A stretch of 6,096 nt of DNA, from positions 1-6,096 of the forward strand of contig WBUV01000211.1 in assembly GCA_008933525.1 (NCBI GenBank), in the 5' to 3' direction. Under the pieces are notes generated by a model. The model saw nothing but the letters and a program-made list of their open reading frames with translations, did no database searches and was not told the DNA's origin. The position numbers were made by a program, and so were the translations under genes. Origin of the DNA: Bacteroidales bacterium (GTDB lineage Bacteria; Bacteroidota; Bacteroidia; Bacteroidales; Tenuifilaceae). Shown in pieces: positions 1 to 6,061 of the stretch (position 1 is the first letter of the stretch; the number at the start of each line of letters is the position of its first letter).

Positions 1-664
1 GTACTCGAATAATAACCTTTGAGCCGAAATCGGAAATTGCCTGTAGATTATAAAGAATCTTCTCGTTGTTAGAATTAACCCATCTCTTGTGCATCTCCGA
101 ATCCATCATCTTTAAATCGTACAGAAAAAGATCTGTTCGCTTGGCAACTTCCAGTATTGTTTCGGTGGCAACATTTCCTGCCGTATCAACTGCGGTATGA
201 ATTTTTCTCTTTCCGCATTCGTCGAGTAGTTCAATTAGCATCTCCGAATGGATAAGTGGTTCGCCACCTGAGAATGTAACGCCTCCACCCGATTGGTCGA
301 AGAATACGCGTTCTTTCTCAATTATTTCCATAATTTCAGGAACAGTCATTGCCTTTCCAGACATTTCTAAGGCCTTTGTGGGGCAAACATCGGTACATTT
401 TCCGCATTGCTTGCAAAGGTTGTTGTCGGTGATAATTCCTTCTGGAGTTAACGTTATGGCCTTTTCGGGACAAACAGTAACGCAGGTTCCGCATTTAATG
501 CACTTTGCCGGGGCGTACATCTTTTCTGCCTTTGGCGATATGCTTTCGGGATTATGGCACCACGCACAGCTTAGGTTGCAACCCTTAAAAAAGATTACAA
601 TACGAATTCCCGGGCCGTCGTTTATGGCGTAACGCTTTATATCGAAAATCAAGCTGTTGTGCAT
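1..664 (-). CDS. Glycyl radical enzyme activating enzyme (radical SAM), partial, C-terminus beyond left edge
   Basis: This enzyme installs the glycyl radical on its partner, here the hydroxyproline dehydratase-like enzyme encoded just upstream, by reductive cleavage of S-adenosylmethionine at a [4Fe-4S] cluster. I translated 221 residues from ATG at 664; the frame leaves the window at base 1. The N-terminus carries DGPGIR (residues 16-21), then the radical-SAM motif KGCNLSCAWC with Cys29, Cys33 and Cys36. A bacterial ferredoxin-like insert follows with two cluster motifs, CIKCGTCVTVC (Cys55, 58, 61, 65) and CKQCGKCTDVC (Cys84, 87, 90, 94). Next come the SAM-binding FSGGEP (131-136) and the YDLK motif (182-185). 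The two extra clusters are typical of activases for non-PFL glycyl radical enzymes. The start lies one base after the hypD TAG stop (TAG-A-ATG), so translational coupling is likely. About 80 C-terminal residues are probably missing. The partner of C. difficile HypD is called HypE, a symbol also used for a hydrogenase maturation protein, so no symbol is given. Confidence 0.96.
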   Translation of the reverse strand, partial: MHNSLIFDIKRYAINDGPGIRIVIFFKGCNLSCAWCHNPESISPKAEKMYAPAKCIKCGTCVTVCPEKAITLTPEGIITDNNLCKQCGKCTDVCPTKALEMSGKAMTVPEIMEIIEKERVFFDQSGGGVTFSGGEPLIHSEMLIELLDECGKRKIHTAVDTAGNVATETILEVAKRTDLFLYDLKMMDSEMHKRWVNSNNEKILYNLQAISDFGSKVIIRV

Positions 665-665
665 T

Positions 666-3128
666 CTAGAAGGCATCATTTTCGGTTCGCTCAATTACCT
701 CCTGCTGCAAATCGGCATTCATATCGTTGAAGTAGTCGCTGTAACCAGCCATTCGAACCATTAGGTCTTTATAATCTTCAGGACATTTTTGAGCAGCAAG
801 CAGGGTTGCTGTATCAACTATATTGAACTGAATATGATGACCGCCGAGTGTAAAGTAACTCCTGATAAGGTGACCTAATTTCTTAACATCCTCTTCCTTT
901 TTGAGCAGACTTGGCAAAAACCTTTGGTTTAGTAGTGTTCCTCCCGATTTTGTTTGGTCGAGCTTCGACAACGATTTTATCACCGCCGATGGTCCTCGTG
1001 TATCGGCTCCGTGCGATGGAGATGTACCATCGGAGATTGATTTTCCTGCTAAACGACCATTGGGCGTTGCCCCCATCACCTTTCCAAAGTAAACGTGGCA
1101 TGTAGTTGAGAGCATATTCAAATGATATTTTCCGCCGGGCTTGATGTTGGGTTTGCCGTCGATGGTATCAACCAAATCGTTATAAACCTTTACAGCAATT
1201 GAATCGGCGTAATCGTCATCATTCCCGAAAAACGGAGTGCGGTTAATGATGGTTTGTCGTAAAACCTCCTCGCCCTCGAAGTTTTTCAGTACAGCATTTA
1301 AAACCCTATCCATACTGAATGTATTATTTTCGAACACGTGCTTTTTCAGAGCAGCAAGGCTATCGGTAACAGTACCTAGTCCACAGCACTGAATGTAACT
1401 GGTGTTGTAGCGTGGACCACCATCGTAGTAGTCGCGCCCTTTGCTAATGCAATCCTCAATAACAACCGAAAGGAAGGGTGCTGGAGCATACTTGGCAAAC
1501 ATCCTATCGATGTAGTTGCTTACCCGCATTTTTTGGTCAACTATATACTGAACCTGCTTCAGAAAAGCATTGTAAAGTTCATCGTACGATTTAAAGCTGC
1601 GTGGATCGCCTGTCTCAATGCTAACTTTTTTCCCGGTAACAGGGTCTATTCCATTGTTAAGCGTAACCTCCAGGATTTTTGGAACGTTGAGGTAGCCTGT
1701 TAGTAGATATGCTTCCTTACCAAAAGCGCCAACCTCTATACATCCGCTGCAACCTCCTTCGCGTGCATCCTCTAGAGATTTTCCTTGGCGCAGCATTTCG
1801 AGGATGTAAACATCGGGGTTGAATACCGATGGATAACCGTGTCCCTGACGAATTACGTGCGCTGCTGCATTAAGAAATTTATCGGGAGTTTTGGCGCTGA
1901 TGTGCACTGAGTTTCCGGGTTGTAGGATATGTAACTCCTCCACAACCTCAAGCATTATGTACGAAACCTCACTTGTTCCATCAGAACCATCGGACTTAAC
2001 ACCTCCTAGGTTAATATTTGTAAAATCGTTGTATGTTCCGCTTTCGCGCGCTGTAATTCCAACTTTTGGAGGTGCTGGATGGTTGTTAACCTTAATCCAG
2101 AAGCACGATATCAACTCTTTTGCCTCATCGCGGGTTAGCGTTCCAGCGGCAATCTCTTTTTCGTAGAAAGGAGTTAAGTGTTGGTCGAAATGTCCCGGAT
2201 TCATTGCATCCCATCCGTTCAACTCGGTTATTGTTCCCAAATGAACAAACCAGTACATCTGAATTGCCTCCCAAAGCGTTCGGGGAGCGTGAGCAGGCAC
2301 CCAGCGGCATACTTCGGCAATTTTTCTCAGTTCCTGAACACGTTGTGGGTCTTTCTCTTTTTTTGCTAGTTCCTCTGCTAGCTCTGCGTGGCGTTCTGCA
2401 AAAACAATTACTGCATCGCACGATATATCCATCGCTTTCCACTGTTCGGCCTTATCGGTTGCCTCTGGGTCGTTTAGGTAGTCGAGGTTTGCAAGATTAT
2501 CGGCAATCTCCTTTTTAAAATCGAGCATACCCTTGCGGTATATTTTACCATCCAAGCAGGTATGCCCGGGCGCACGTTGCTCCATAAACTCGGTGAACAA
2601 TCCGGCTTCGTAAGCAGCGCGCCACTCGTTTGGAACGTGATTGAAAATTCGTTCGCGCTGTGTTTTGCCCTGCCAGTATGGAATTACTTCCTTTGCATAC
2701 AGTTCAATATCCTCTTGGCTTATTGTATATCGCTGTAGTTCTCGTGTGTTAAGCACATTCAAGTCTTCAACGCTGTGGCAGGTGAGCTCTGGAAACGTAC
2801 AAACACTTTTGGGCTTTGGACCACGCTCACCAACAATCAGTTCTCCTTCGCCAATGTATATAGTTTTTCGTTTGCAATGATCCAGAAAGTTCATTGCGCG
2901 TAAAACAGGGATTGATAATTTCCCATAGTTTTCTTTATAGAAAGCTGTTTCGTGCAAAGCACGTTCAATGGAGAGCGATGGCTCGGTCTCAACGCTTTGT
3001 TTGCGCAGTTTCTGAATGCGCTCATTCATTCCTGGGCCAATCTTACTTTGGGTCGATTTATAGAAATTACCTTCCGATGCGGCTTGCCTTTCGGGTTTAA
3101 TGGTATGCGGTATTACTTTCTCAAACAT
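666..3128 (-). CDS. hypD: Glycyl radical enzyme, probable trans-4-hydroxy-L-proline dehydratase
   Basis: An 820-residue cytoplasmic glycyl radical enzyme, complete. The catalytic thiyl-radical site is GCSGCIE (Cys463, Glu465) and the glycyl-radical loop is VRMAGYSDYF (Gly795). HypD of C. difficile (789 residues) has, as I recall, Cys434, Glu436 and Gly765. Its remembered substrate-pocket residues Phe152, His160, Asp278, Ser334, Asp339, Phe340, Tyr450 and Thr645 correspond here to Phe181, His189, Asp307, Ser363, Asp368, Phe369, Tyr479 and Thr675. That near-constant offset of 29-30 argues for the HypD class rather than choline, glycerol or propanediol lyases, which have a different pocket. The expected reaction is trans-4-hydroxy-L-proline to (S)-1-pyrroline-5-carboxylate plus water. 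The protein has about 33 extra N-terminal residues; an internal Met34 (codon 3029-3027) would give the usual length. I keep the start at 3128 because its A-rich CTATG context matches the neighbouring starts. The downstream activase follows after one base. Residue numbers for C. difficile are from memory and need an alignment. Confidence 0.9.
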   Translation of the reverse strand: MFEKVIPHTIKPERQAASEGNFYKSTQSKIGPGMNERIQKLRKQSVETEPSLSIERALHETAFYKENYGKLSIPVLRAMNFLDHCKRKTIYIGEGELIVGERGPKPKSVCTFPELTCHSVEDLNVLNTRELQRYTISQEDIELYAKEVIPYWQGKTQRERIFNHVPNEWRAAYEAGLFTEFMEQRAPGHTCLDGKIYRKGMLDFKKEIADNLANLDYLNDPEATDKAEQWKAMDISCDAVIVFAERHAELAEELAKKEKDPQRVQELRKIAEVCRWVPAHAPRTLWEAIQMYWFVHLGTITELNGWDAMNPGHFDQHLTPFYEKEIAAGTLTRDEAKELISCFWIKVNNHPAPPKVGITARESGTYNDFTNINLGGVKSDGSDGTSEVSYIMLEVVEELHILQPGNSVHISAKTPDKFLNAAAHVIRQGHGYPSVFNPDVYILEMLRQGKSLEDAREGGCSGCIEVGAFGKEAYLLTGYLNVPKILEVTLNNGIDPVTGKKVSIETGDPRSFKSYDELYNAFLKQVQYIVDQKMRVSNYIDRMFAKYAPAPFLSVVIEDCISKGRDYYDGGPRYNTSYIQCCGLGTVTDSLAALKKHVFENNTFSMDRVLNAVLKNFEGEEVLRQTIINRTPFFGNDDDYADSIAVKVYNDLVDTIDGKPNIKPGGKYHLNMLSTTCHVYFGKVMGATPNGRLAGKSISDGTSPSHGADTRGPSAVIKSLSKLDQTKSGGTLLNQRFLPSLLKKEEDVKKLGHLIRSYFTLGGHHIQFNIVDTATLLAAQKCPEDYKDLMVRMAGYSDYFNDMNADLQQEVIERTENDAF

Positions 3129-3197
3129 AGTTTTACTATTTAAGAATTATGTGAAAACGAAATTGATAAAAAGGCGGTGTAAATAGAAATCGCAATT

Positions 3198-3216
3198 ATC
3201 CTTTTGAGCAAAGGAT
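3198..3216 (-). promoter_or_regulatory. Perfect 7-bp hairpin in hypD leader
   Basis: ATCCTTT at 3198-3204 and AAAGGAT at 3210-3216 are exact reverse complements around a 5-base loop. In the hypD-sense transcript the hairpin lies about 70 nt before the start codon and is not followed by a U run, so it is not a classical terminator. On the plus strand a T5 run occurs six bases later, but nothing upstream is transcribed in that direction. It may be part of the leader fold, or chance in A/T-rich DNA. Confidence 0.35.
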
Positions 3217-3250
3217 TCGGATTTTTAAAGTGAAGATTTTAGGAGAATGA

Positions 3251-3320
3251 ATCAGCAAATCCAGCAAGAGTAGAGCCCCTTGCCGTTATTGTGGTATAAT
3301 GTCGATAACGATTTGCTAAT
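3251..3320 (-). promoter_or_regulatory. Candidate structured leader RNA (three-stem junction) of hypD
   Basis: In the minus-strand transcript 3320-3310 pairs with 3261-3251 to give an 11-bp closing stem with one G-U. Inside it, 3285-3279 pairs with 3268-3262 (7 bp, one G-U, 10-nt loop), and 3308-3305 pairs with 3289-3286 (4 bp, extendable to 6 by competing with the other stems, 15-nt loop). Almost no bases are left unpaired at the junction. Both non-Watson-Crick pairs are U-G in the minus-strand RNA but would be A-C mismatches in a plus-strand RNA, which favours a role in the hypD transcript. An alternative 6-bp pairing of 3262-3257 with 3224-3219 would break the closing stem, so a two-state switch is conceivable. 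It matches no riboswitch class I can recognise. No folding energy was computed. Confidence 0.4.
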
Positions 3321-3323
3321 CAT
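3252..3323 (-). CDS. Possible 23-residue leader peptide upstream of hypD
   Basis: A short frame opens at ATG 3323-3321, about a dozen bases after the predicted transcription start, and closes at TGA 3254-3252. The peptide would begin MISKSLSTLY and end YSCWIC with a CxxC pair. It contains no proline, so it is not an obvious proline attenuator. The frame coincides with the predicted stem junction, and its stop codon lies in the closing stem. A frame of this length is easily produced by chance, and a protein of this sequence is not known to me. Confidence 0.2.
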   Translation of the reverse strand: MISKSLSTLYHNNGKGLYSCWIC

Positions 3324-3341
3324 ACTAAACTATGAATAGTA

Positions 3342-3373
3342 CAAAAGTAGTTTATATAAACCTTTGTGTCAAT
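3342..3373 (-). promoter_or_regulatory. Predicted Bacteroidota promoter for hypD
   Basis: Read on the minus strand, a -33-like ATTG (3373-3370) is followed after 20 bases by TACTTTTG (3349-3342), a full match to the Bacteroidota -7 element TAnnTTTG. The -33 consensus is TTTG, so one base differs. Transcription would start near 3335, leaving a leader of about 205 nt before hypD. No closer match was found between here and the start codon. Confidence 0.6.
3350..3361. promoter_or_regulatory. 12-bp palindrome in hypD promoter spacer (candidate operator)
   Basis: GTTTATATAAAC is a perfect 12-bp palindrome located between the -33 and -7 elements of the predicted hypD promoter, where a dimeric repressor could block sigma factor binding. 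The core is purely A/T, so it could also be chance. No regulator gene is visible in the window. Confidence 0.3.
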
Positions 3374-3438
3374 GATTTTTGTCAGGAAATTGTCCTTTTC
3401 TAGTGTCTTCCTATAAATGATCTAACTCATACCGCTGT

Positions 3439-4545
3439 TTAATCCTCAAAGTACTGCAAATACTCCTTCAGGTTATAAGCGTTGCAAATTCCAACAAACT
3501 CATTTAGAAGTTCCTTGTTAAAAGGAATACCCTTATCCTTTCTATTCTGCCAAGTTTCATACTCCTTTTCACCAGCGGTATATATACGATTTTGGTTGGG
3601 CATTTTTTTCGATGCCCTTAATTCGCGGAGAATATCACCAGTGGTCTTTTTAAAACTTTCGGGTTCGGTAAATGCGTTGATATCAATAACAATAAAAAAG
3701 TGACCAAGAGAATAGGGAACTTTCTTACCATCGTTAAAGCCGGTCAGCATTTTCATATAAGCGCCTTGCTGCAGGGCCGCCGAAAGAATTTCAACTACTG
3801 TTGCATAACCATAGCCCTTATAACCAGCAGTTTCCTCTCCTACGCCTCCAAGAGGTGTAAGTGCGGCATTCCCAGCAATAAGATCTTTAAGTACTTCTGC
3901 AGAATTCGTTTTACTCACTCCATTCTCATCAATTACCCATCCTTGGGGCATTTCTTTTCCCTCGCGGGCATATAGTTCAATTTTCCCACGCTGTGTAACC
4001 GATGTGGCACAGTCGAGCAAAAATGGAAATGGCTCATCGGTTGGAATACCAAATGTCATAGGATTTGTTCCTAGCATATTCTCTACGCCAAAAGTAGGAG
4101 CGATGGAAGGACGTGCGTTGGTTCCGGTAATGCCAATCATATTCTCCTTTGCGGCCATAAGAGCATAGTATCCAGCAAATCCATAATGAGTGGAATTACG
4201 AACGGCAACCATTCCCATGCCATATTTCTTGGCTTTTTCAATAGCCATTCTCATGGCATTAACTGAAATAACATGGCCCATGCCGTTTTGACCATCAATT
4301 ACTGCGGTAGTTGGACCTTCTCGTAAAATTTTGAAGTTGGTTACAGGATTTAAAATTTTATCCTTAATTCTATCAAGATATATTGGCTTTAATCTATTTA
4401 CACCATGTGAATCGAATCCTAACTTATCGGCTTGAATCAAAACATCCGAAATAATTGTTGCATCAGCAAACGGAACACCAGCATTAACAAGCACTTTAGC
4501 CATTAATTCTTCCATTACGTGAAATGGAATATAATTTAACTCCAT
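3439..4545 (-). CDS. Ldh2/MDH2-family NAD(P)H-dependent oxidoreductase
   Basis: A complete 368-residue cytoplasmic enzyme of the Ldh_2 family, which is unrelated in fold to classical lactate and malate dehydrogenases. The family includes malate, L-sulfolactate and ureidoglycolate dehydrogenases and 1-piperideine/1-pyrroline-2-carboxylate reductase. Visible family signatures are the N-terminal DSHG (45-48), the NSTHYGFAGYYA block (117-128) with the likely catalytic His120, LGTNPMTFGIP (158-168), LLDCATS (176-182) and GYKGYGYATVVEIL (241-254). The length is normal for the family. The start at 4545 has the same A-rich CTATG context as neighbouring genes, and no longer start is evident. It lies upstream of hypD on the same strand but is separated by 310 bases and a separate promoter. 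A role reducing an imino or keto acid in hydroxyproline use is therefore only a guess. Substrate and cofactor preference cannot be read from the sequence. Confidence 0.93.
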   Translation of the reverse strand: MELNYIPFHVMEELMAKVLVNAGVPFADATIISDVLIQADKLGFDSHGVNRLKPIYLDRIKDKILNPVTNFKILREGPTTAVIDGQNGMGHVISVNAMRMAIEKAKKYGMGMVAVRNSTHYGFAGYYALMAAKENMIGITGTNARPSIAPTFGVENMLGTNPMTFGIPTDEPFPFLLDCATSVTQRGKIELYAREGKEMPQGWVIDENGVSKTNSAEVLKDLIAGNAALTPLGGVGEETAGYKGYGYATVVEILSAALQQGAYMKMLTGFNDGKKVPYSLGHFFIVIDINAFTEPESFKKTTGDILRELRASKKMPNQNRIYTAGEKEYETWQNRKDKGIPFNKELLNEFVGICNAYNLKEYLQYFED

Positions 4546-4675
4546 AGACTTTTGAAATTTTACCTAAAGTAAGGCAAAAAAATCTTGAATAAAAAAGATG
4601 GCCTAATCAAAACAGCAAATCAATAAATTACCCCTTGGATTGATAGTGGATTTCATACCTAGTGAGCTACTCTGC

Positions 4676-4707
4676 TTTGGCTAGTTAAAAACAAATTACT
4701 ACTTTAG
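4676..4707 (+). promoter_or_regulatory. Predicted Bacteroidota promoter for the 4779 gene
   Basis: TTTG (4676-4679) is followed after exactly 20 bases by TACTTTAG (4700-4707), which differs from the -7 consensus TAnnTTTG at one position. Transcription would begin near 4714, giving a leader of about 65 nt before ATG 4779. It lies in the 233-base divergent gap between the Ldh2 gene and this gene. Confidence 0.55.
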
Positions 4708-4778
4708 TTACCCTTTTACGGGAAATATTCATTGTATAGAGAACCATAAACTAAAAATTCATAAACAAATCAAACACT

Positions 4779-5408
4779 ATGAGAAAGTTTTTTTTGACTG
4801 GACTAATATTAGTTTCGGCACATTTACTCAATGCGCAGGTTAAAGCAATAACCGAAACAGGCGAAGAGGTATTTTTATATGACGATGGAACATGGAAATA
4901 TGTGGATAATAACAGCACACTGAATTCTGAAATACCAGTTAACGATACCAAGTTTATAAAAGACAAAAACTCATCATTTTTGGTTAAAAGTAAGAAGTTA
5001 AACTTTGGAATCTGGATAAATCCCAAAGAATGGAGTTTCACAAAAGGTACCGACAGCGATGCGTTTGAGTTTCAGTTTGTACTAAAAGGAGAGGATTTGT
5101 ATGCTATGCTAATTACTGAAAAGATGCAGATTCCCCTAGAGTCGTTAAAAGGTATTGCGCTTGAGAATGCAAAAAACGTAGCACCCGACACCAAGATCAT
5201 AAAAGAAGAGTACCGGACAGTAAATGGAATTCAATTGCTTATGATGCAAATGACAGGAACAATACAGGGTATGCGATTTGTCTACTATGGATACTATTAT
5301 TCAAACCAGAATGGCACAGTTCAGCTGTTAGCCTATACCGGTGAAAATTTACTGAAAAACTATGTGGATGAGATTGAGTTATTCCTAAATGGATTTGTTG
5401 AGAATTAG
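4779..5408 (+). CDS. Exported protein of unknown function with DGTWKY motif
   Basis: A 209-residue protein that I cannot assign to a function. Residues 1-20 form a clear signal peptide: MRK, a hydrophobic stretch FFLTGLILVSAHLL, and a likely cleavage after LLNAQ, an Ala-Gln ending common in Bacteroidota. No Cys follows it, so it is not a lipoprotein. Just after it comes ITETGEEVFLYDDGTWKYV (24-42), a short motif seen at the start of many Bacteroidota exported proteins. After a polar linker (about 43-65), residues 66-206 look like one compact alpha/beta domain with a Tyr-rich strand (FVYYGYYYS, 167-175) and an amphipathic C-terminal helix (194-206). The pattern faintly recalls PsbP/DUF1795-type folds, but this is a weak resemblance. 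The expected location is the periplasm or outside the cell. It is divergent from the Ldh2 gene and 158 bases before the TPR gene, so it is not obviously linked to hydroxyproline use. Confidence 0.9.
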   Translation: MRKFFLTGLILVSAHLLNAQVKAITETGEEVFLYDDGTWKYVDNNSTLNSEIPVNDTKFIKDKNSSFLVKSKKLNFGIWINPKEWSFTKGTDSDAFEFQFVLKGEDLYAMLITEKMQIPLESLKGIALENAKNVAPDTKIIKEEYRTVNGIQLLMMQMTGTIQGMRFVYYGYYYSNQNGTVQLLAYTGENLLKNYVDEIELFLNGFVEN

Positions 5409-5475
5409 ATTTTTTCAGTTTGGCAGTGCATCTCAGTCTCTGTTTAATCATCACTTGAATTTTAATTGCTTACCG

Positions 5476-5485
5476 CCGTTAACGG
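5476..5485. repeat. 10-bp perfect palindrome upstream of the TPR gene
   Basis: CCGTTAACGG is a perfect palindrome in the 158-base gap between the two exported-protein genes. It ends 15 bases before TATTTTTA (5501-5508), a weak match to the -7 element, and thus overlaps where the -33 element would be. It could be a regulator site. Its potential stem is too short for a terminator. Confidence 0.3.
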
Positions 5486-5566
5486 TTAATTCTCGCCTTG
5501 TATTTTTATGTGATTAAATTTAAAAACCCTGTTTTTAAGGGAATAACAACACTTAATAAAAAAACT

Positions 5567-6061
5567 ATGAGACAAATCATTACATTGGCTTTATGTCTTT
5601 TTTTTGCATCAAACCTCTTTGGTCAGGATGATAAAGTAAAGGAACTTGTTACACAAGGAATTGAATTTCACGATCAGGGAATGTATAATGAAGCAATTGC
5701 TAAATACAAGGATGCACTCGAAATAGATAAGAATTCGACATTTGCTAATTATGAGTTATCCTATACATACTTTGTTACTAAACAATATGATGAGGCAATA
5801 AAATATAGCACTATTGCTATTAAACAAAACTCAAACCATCAACATGAGTGTTATGTGGTGTTAGGGAGCTGTCTCGACTTAATAGGAAAGCCCTCTAAAG
5901 CCATAAAAACTTATGAGGAGGGTTTATCAAAATTTCCAAATAGCAATCTGCTGAATTACAACTTAGCATTACATGCTACTATCAAAAGGATTTCGATAAA
6001 GCAGAAAAGGCTGCAATTAAGGCTATTGAGGCAAAACCTACACATGGCAGTAGCCACATAA
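5567..6061 (+). CDS. Exported TPR-repeat protein, reading frame broken near 5971
   Basis: As read, the frame gives 164 residues from ATG 5567. An in-frame ATG at 5498 exists, but I chose 5567 because it starts a proper signal peptide (MRQIITLALCLFFASNLFGQ, residues 1-20) and has the A-rich CTATG context shared by neighbours. Mature residues hold tetratricopeptide repeats: about 24-57 (GMYNEAIAKYKDALEID), 58-90 (KQYDEAIKYSTIAI), 93-126 (GKPSKAIKTYEEGL), and the first helix of a fourth (LLNYNLAL, 128-135). After Leu135 the TPR pattern stops, and a basic, low-complexity tail runs to a stop at 6059-6061. The pattern continues in another frame, so residues 136-164 are probably not native. TPR proteins are scaffolds for protein contacts; the partner here is unknown. 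Location is likely periplasmic. It is either a pseudogene or carries a one-base sequence error. Confidence 0.85.
   Translation: MRQIITLALCLFFASNLFGQDDKVKELVTQGIEFHDQGMYNEAIAKYKDALEIDKNSTFANYELSYTYFVTKQYDEAIKYSTIAIKQNSNHQHECYVVLGSCLDLIGKPSKAIKTYEEGLSKFPNSNLLNYNLALHATIKRISIKQKRLQLRLLRQNLHMAVAT

Larger units (their letters stand above)
3129..3438. other. 310-base intergenic region with hypD promoter and leader
   Basis: The gap between the stop of the Ldh2-family gene and the hypD start. Reading in the hypD direction, it holds a candidate activator repeat (3363-3384), a promoter (3342-3373) with a palindromic spacer, a foldable leader with a short reading frame (3251-3323) and a simple hairpin (3198-3216). 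The last 70 bases before hypD are A/T-rich with no further structure that I can support. I see no convincing intrinsic terminator after the Ldh2 gene, so read-through from it into hypD cannot be excluded. Confidence 0.7.

Noticed and set aside
378..632. An 84-codon plus-strand frame opposite the activase
   Set aside because: It lies antisense to the conserved iron-sulfur cluster region of the activase, and its composition follows the complement of the Cys motifs.
2125..2442. A 105-codon open frame on the minus strand within hypD, and several plus-strand frames across hypD and the Ldh2 gene
   Set aside because: They overlap strongly supported enzymes, lack recognisable domains and have arginine/serine-rich compositions typical of out-of-frame translation.
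3251..3320. Hammerhead ribozyme, purine riboswitch or integron attC site as explanations for the leader fold
   Set aside because: The conserved core sequences of these elements (for example CUGANGA and GAAA for hammerheads) are absent.
3384..3438. Intrinsic terminator after the Ldh2 gene
   Set aside because: Only a 4-bp AGGA/TCCT stem could be found, and the following T/A run is not positioned as in a rho-independent terminator.
4564..4595. Possible minus-strand promoter for the Ldh2 gene (TACTTTAG with TTTT 20 bases upstream)
   Set aside because: The -33 part is only a piece of a T-rich run, the -7 is imperfect, and the resulting leader would be only about 13-15 nt; not strong enough to list.
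4619..4644. Inverted repeat ATCAAT / ATTGAT with a 14-base gap in the divergent intergenic region
   Set aside because: It has half-site similarity to FNR-type sites but the wrong spacing, and short inverted repeats are common in A/T-rich DNA.
5501..5508. TATTTTTA as a -7 element for the TPR gene
   Set aside because: There is no TTTG-like -33 element at 19-21 bases upstream, so the promoter call is not supported beyond a mention.
5527..5540. CCCT / AGGG hairpin before the TPR gene as a terminator of the preceding gene
   Set aside because: The stem is only 4 bp, there is no T run after it, and it lies more than 110 bases past the stop codon.
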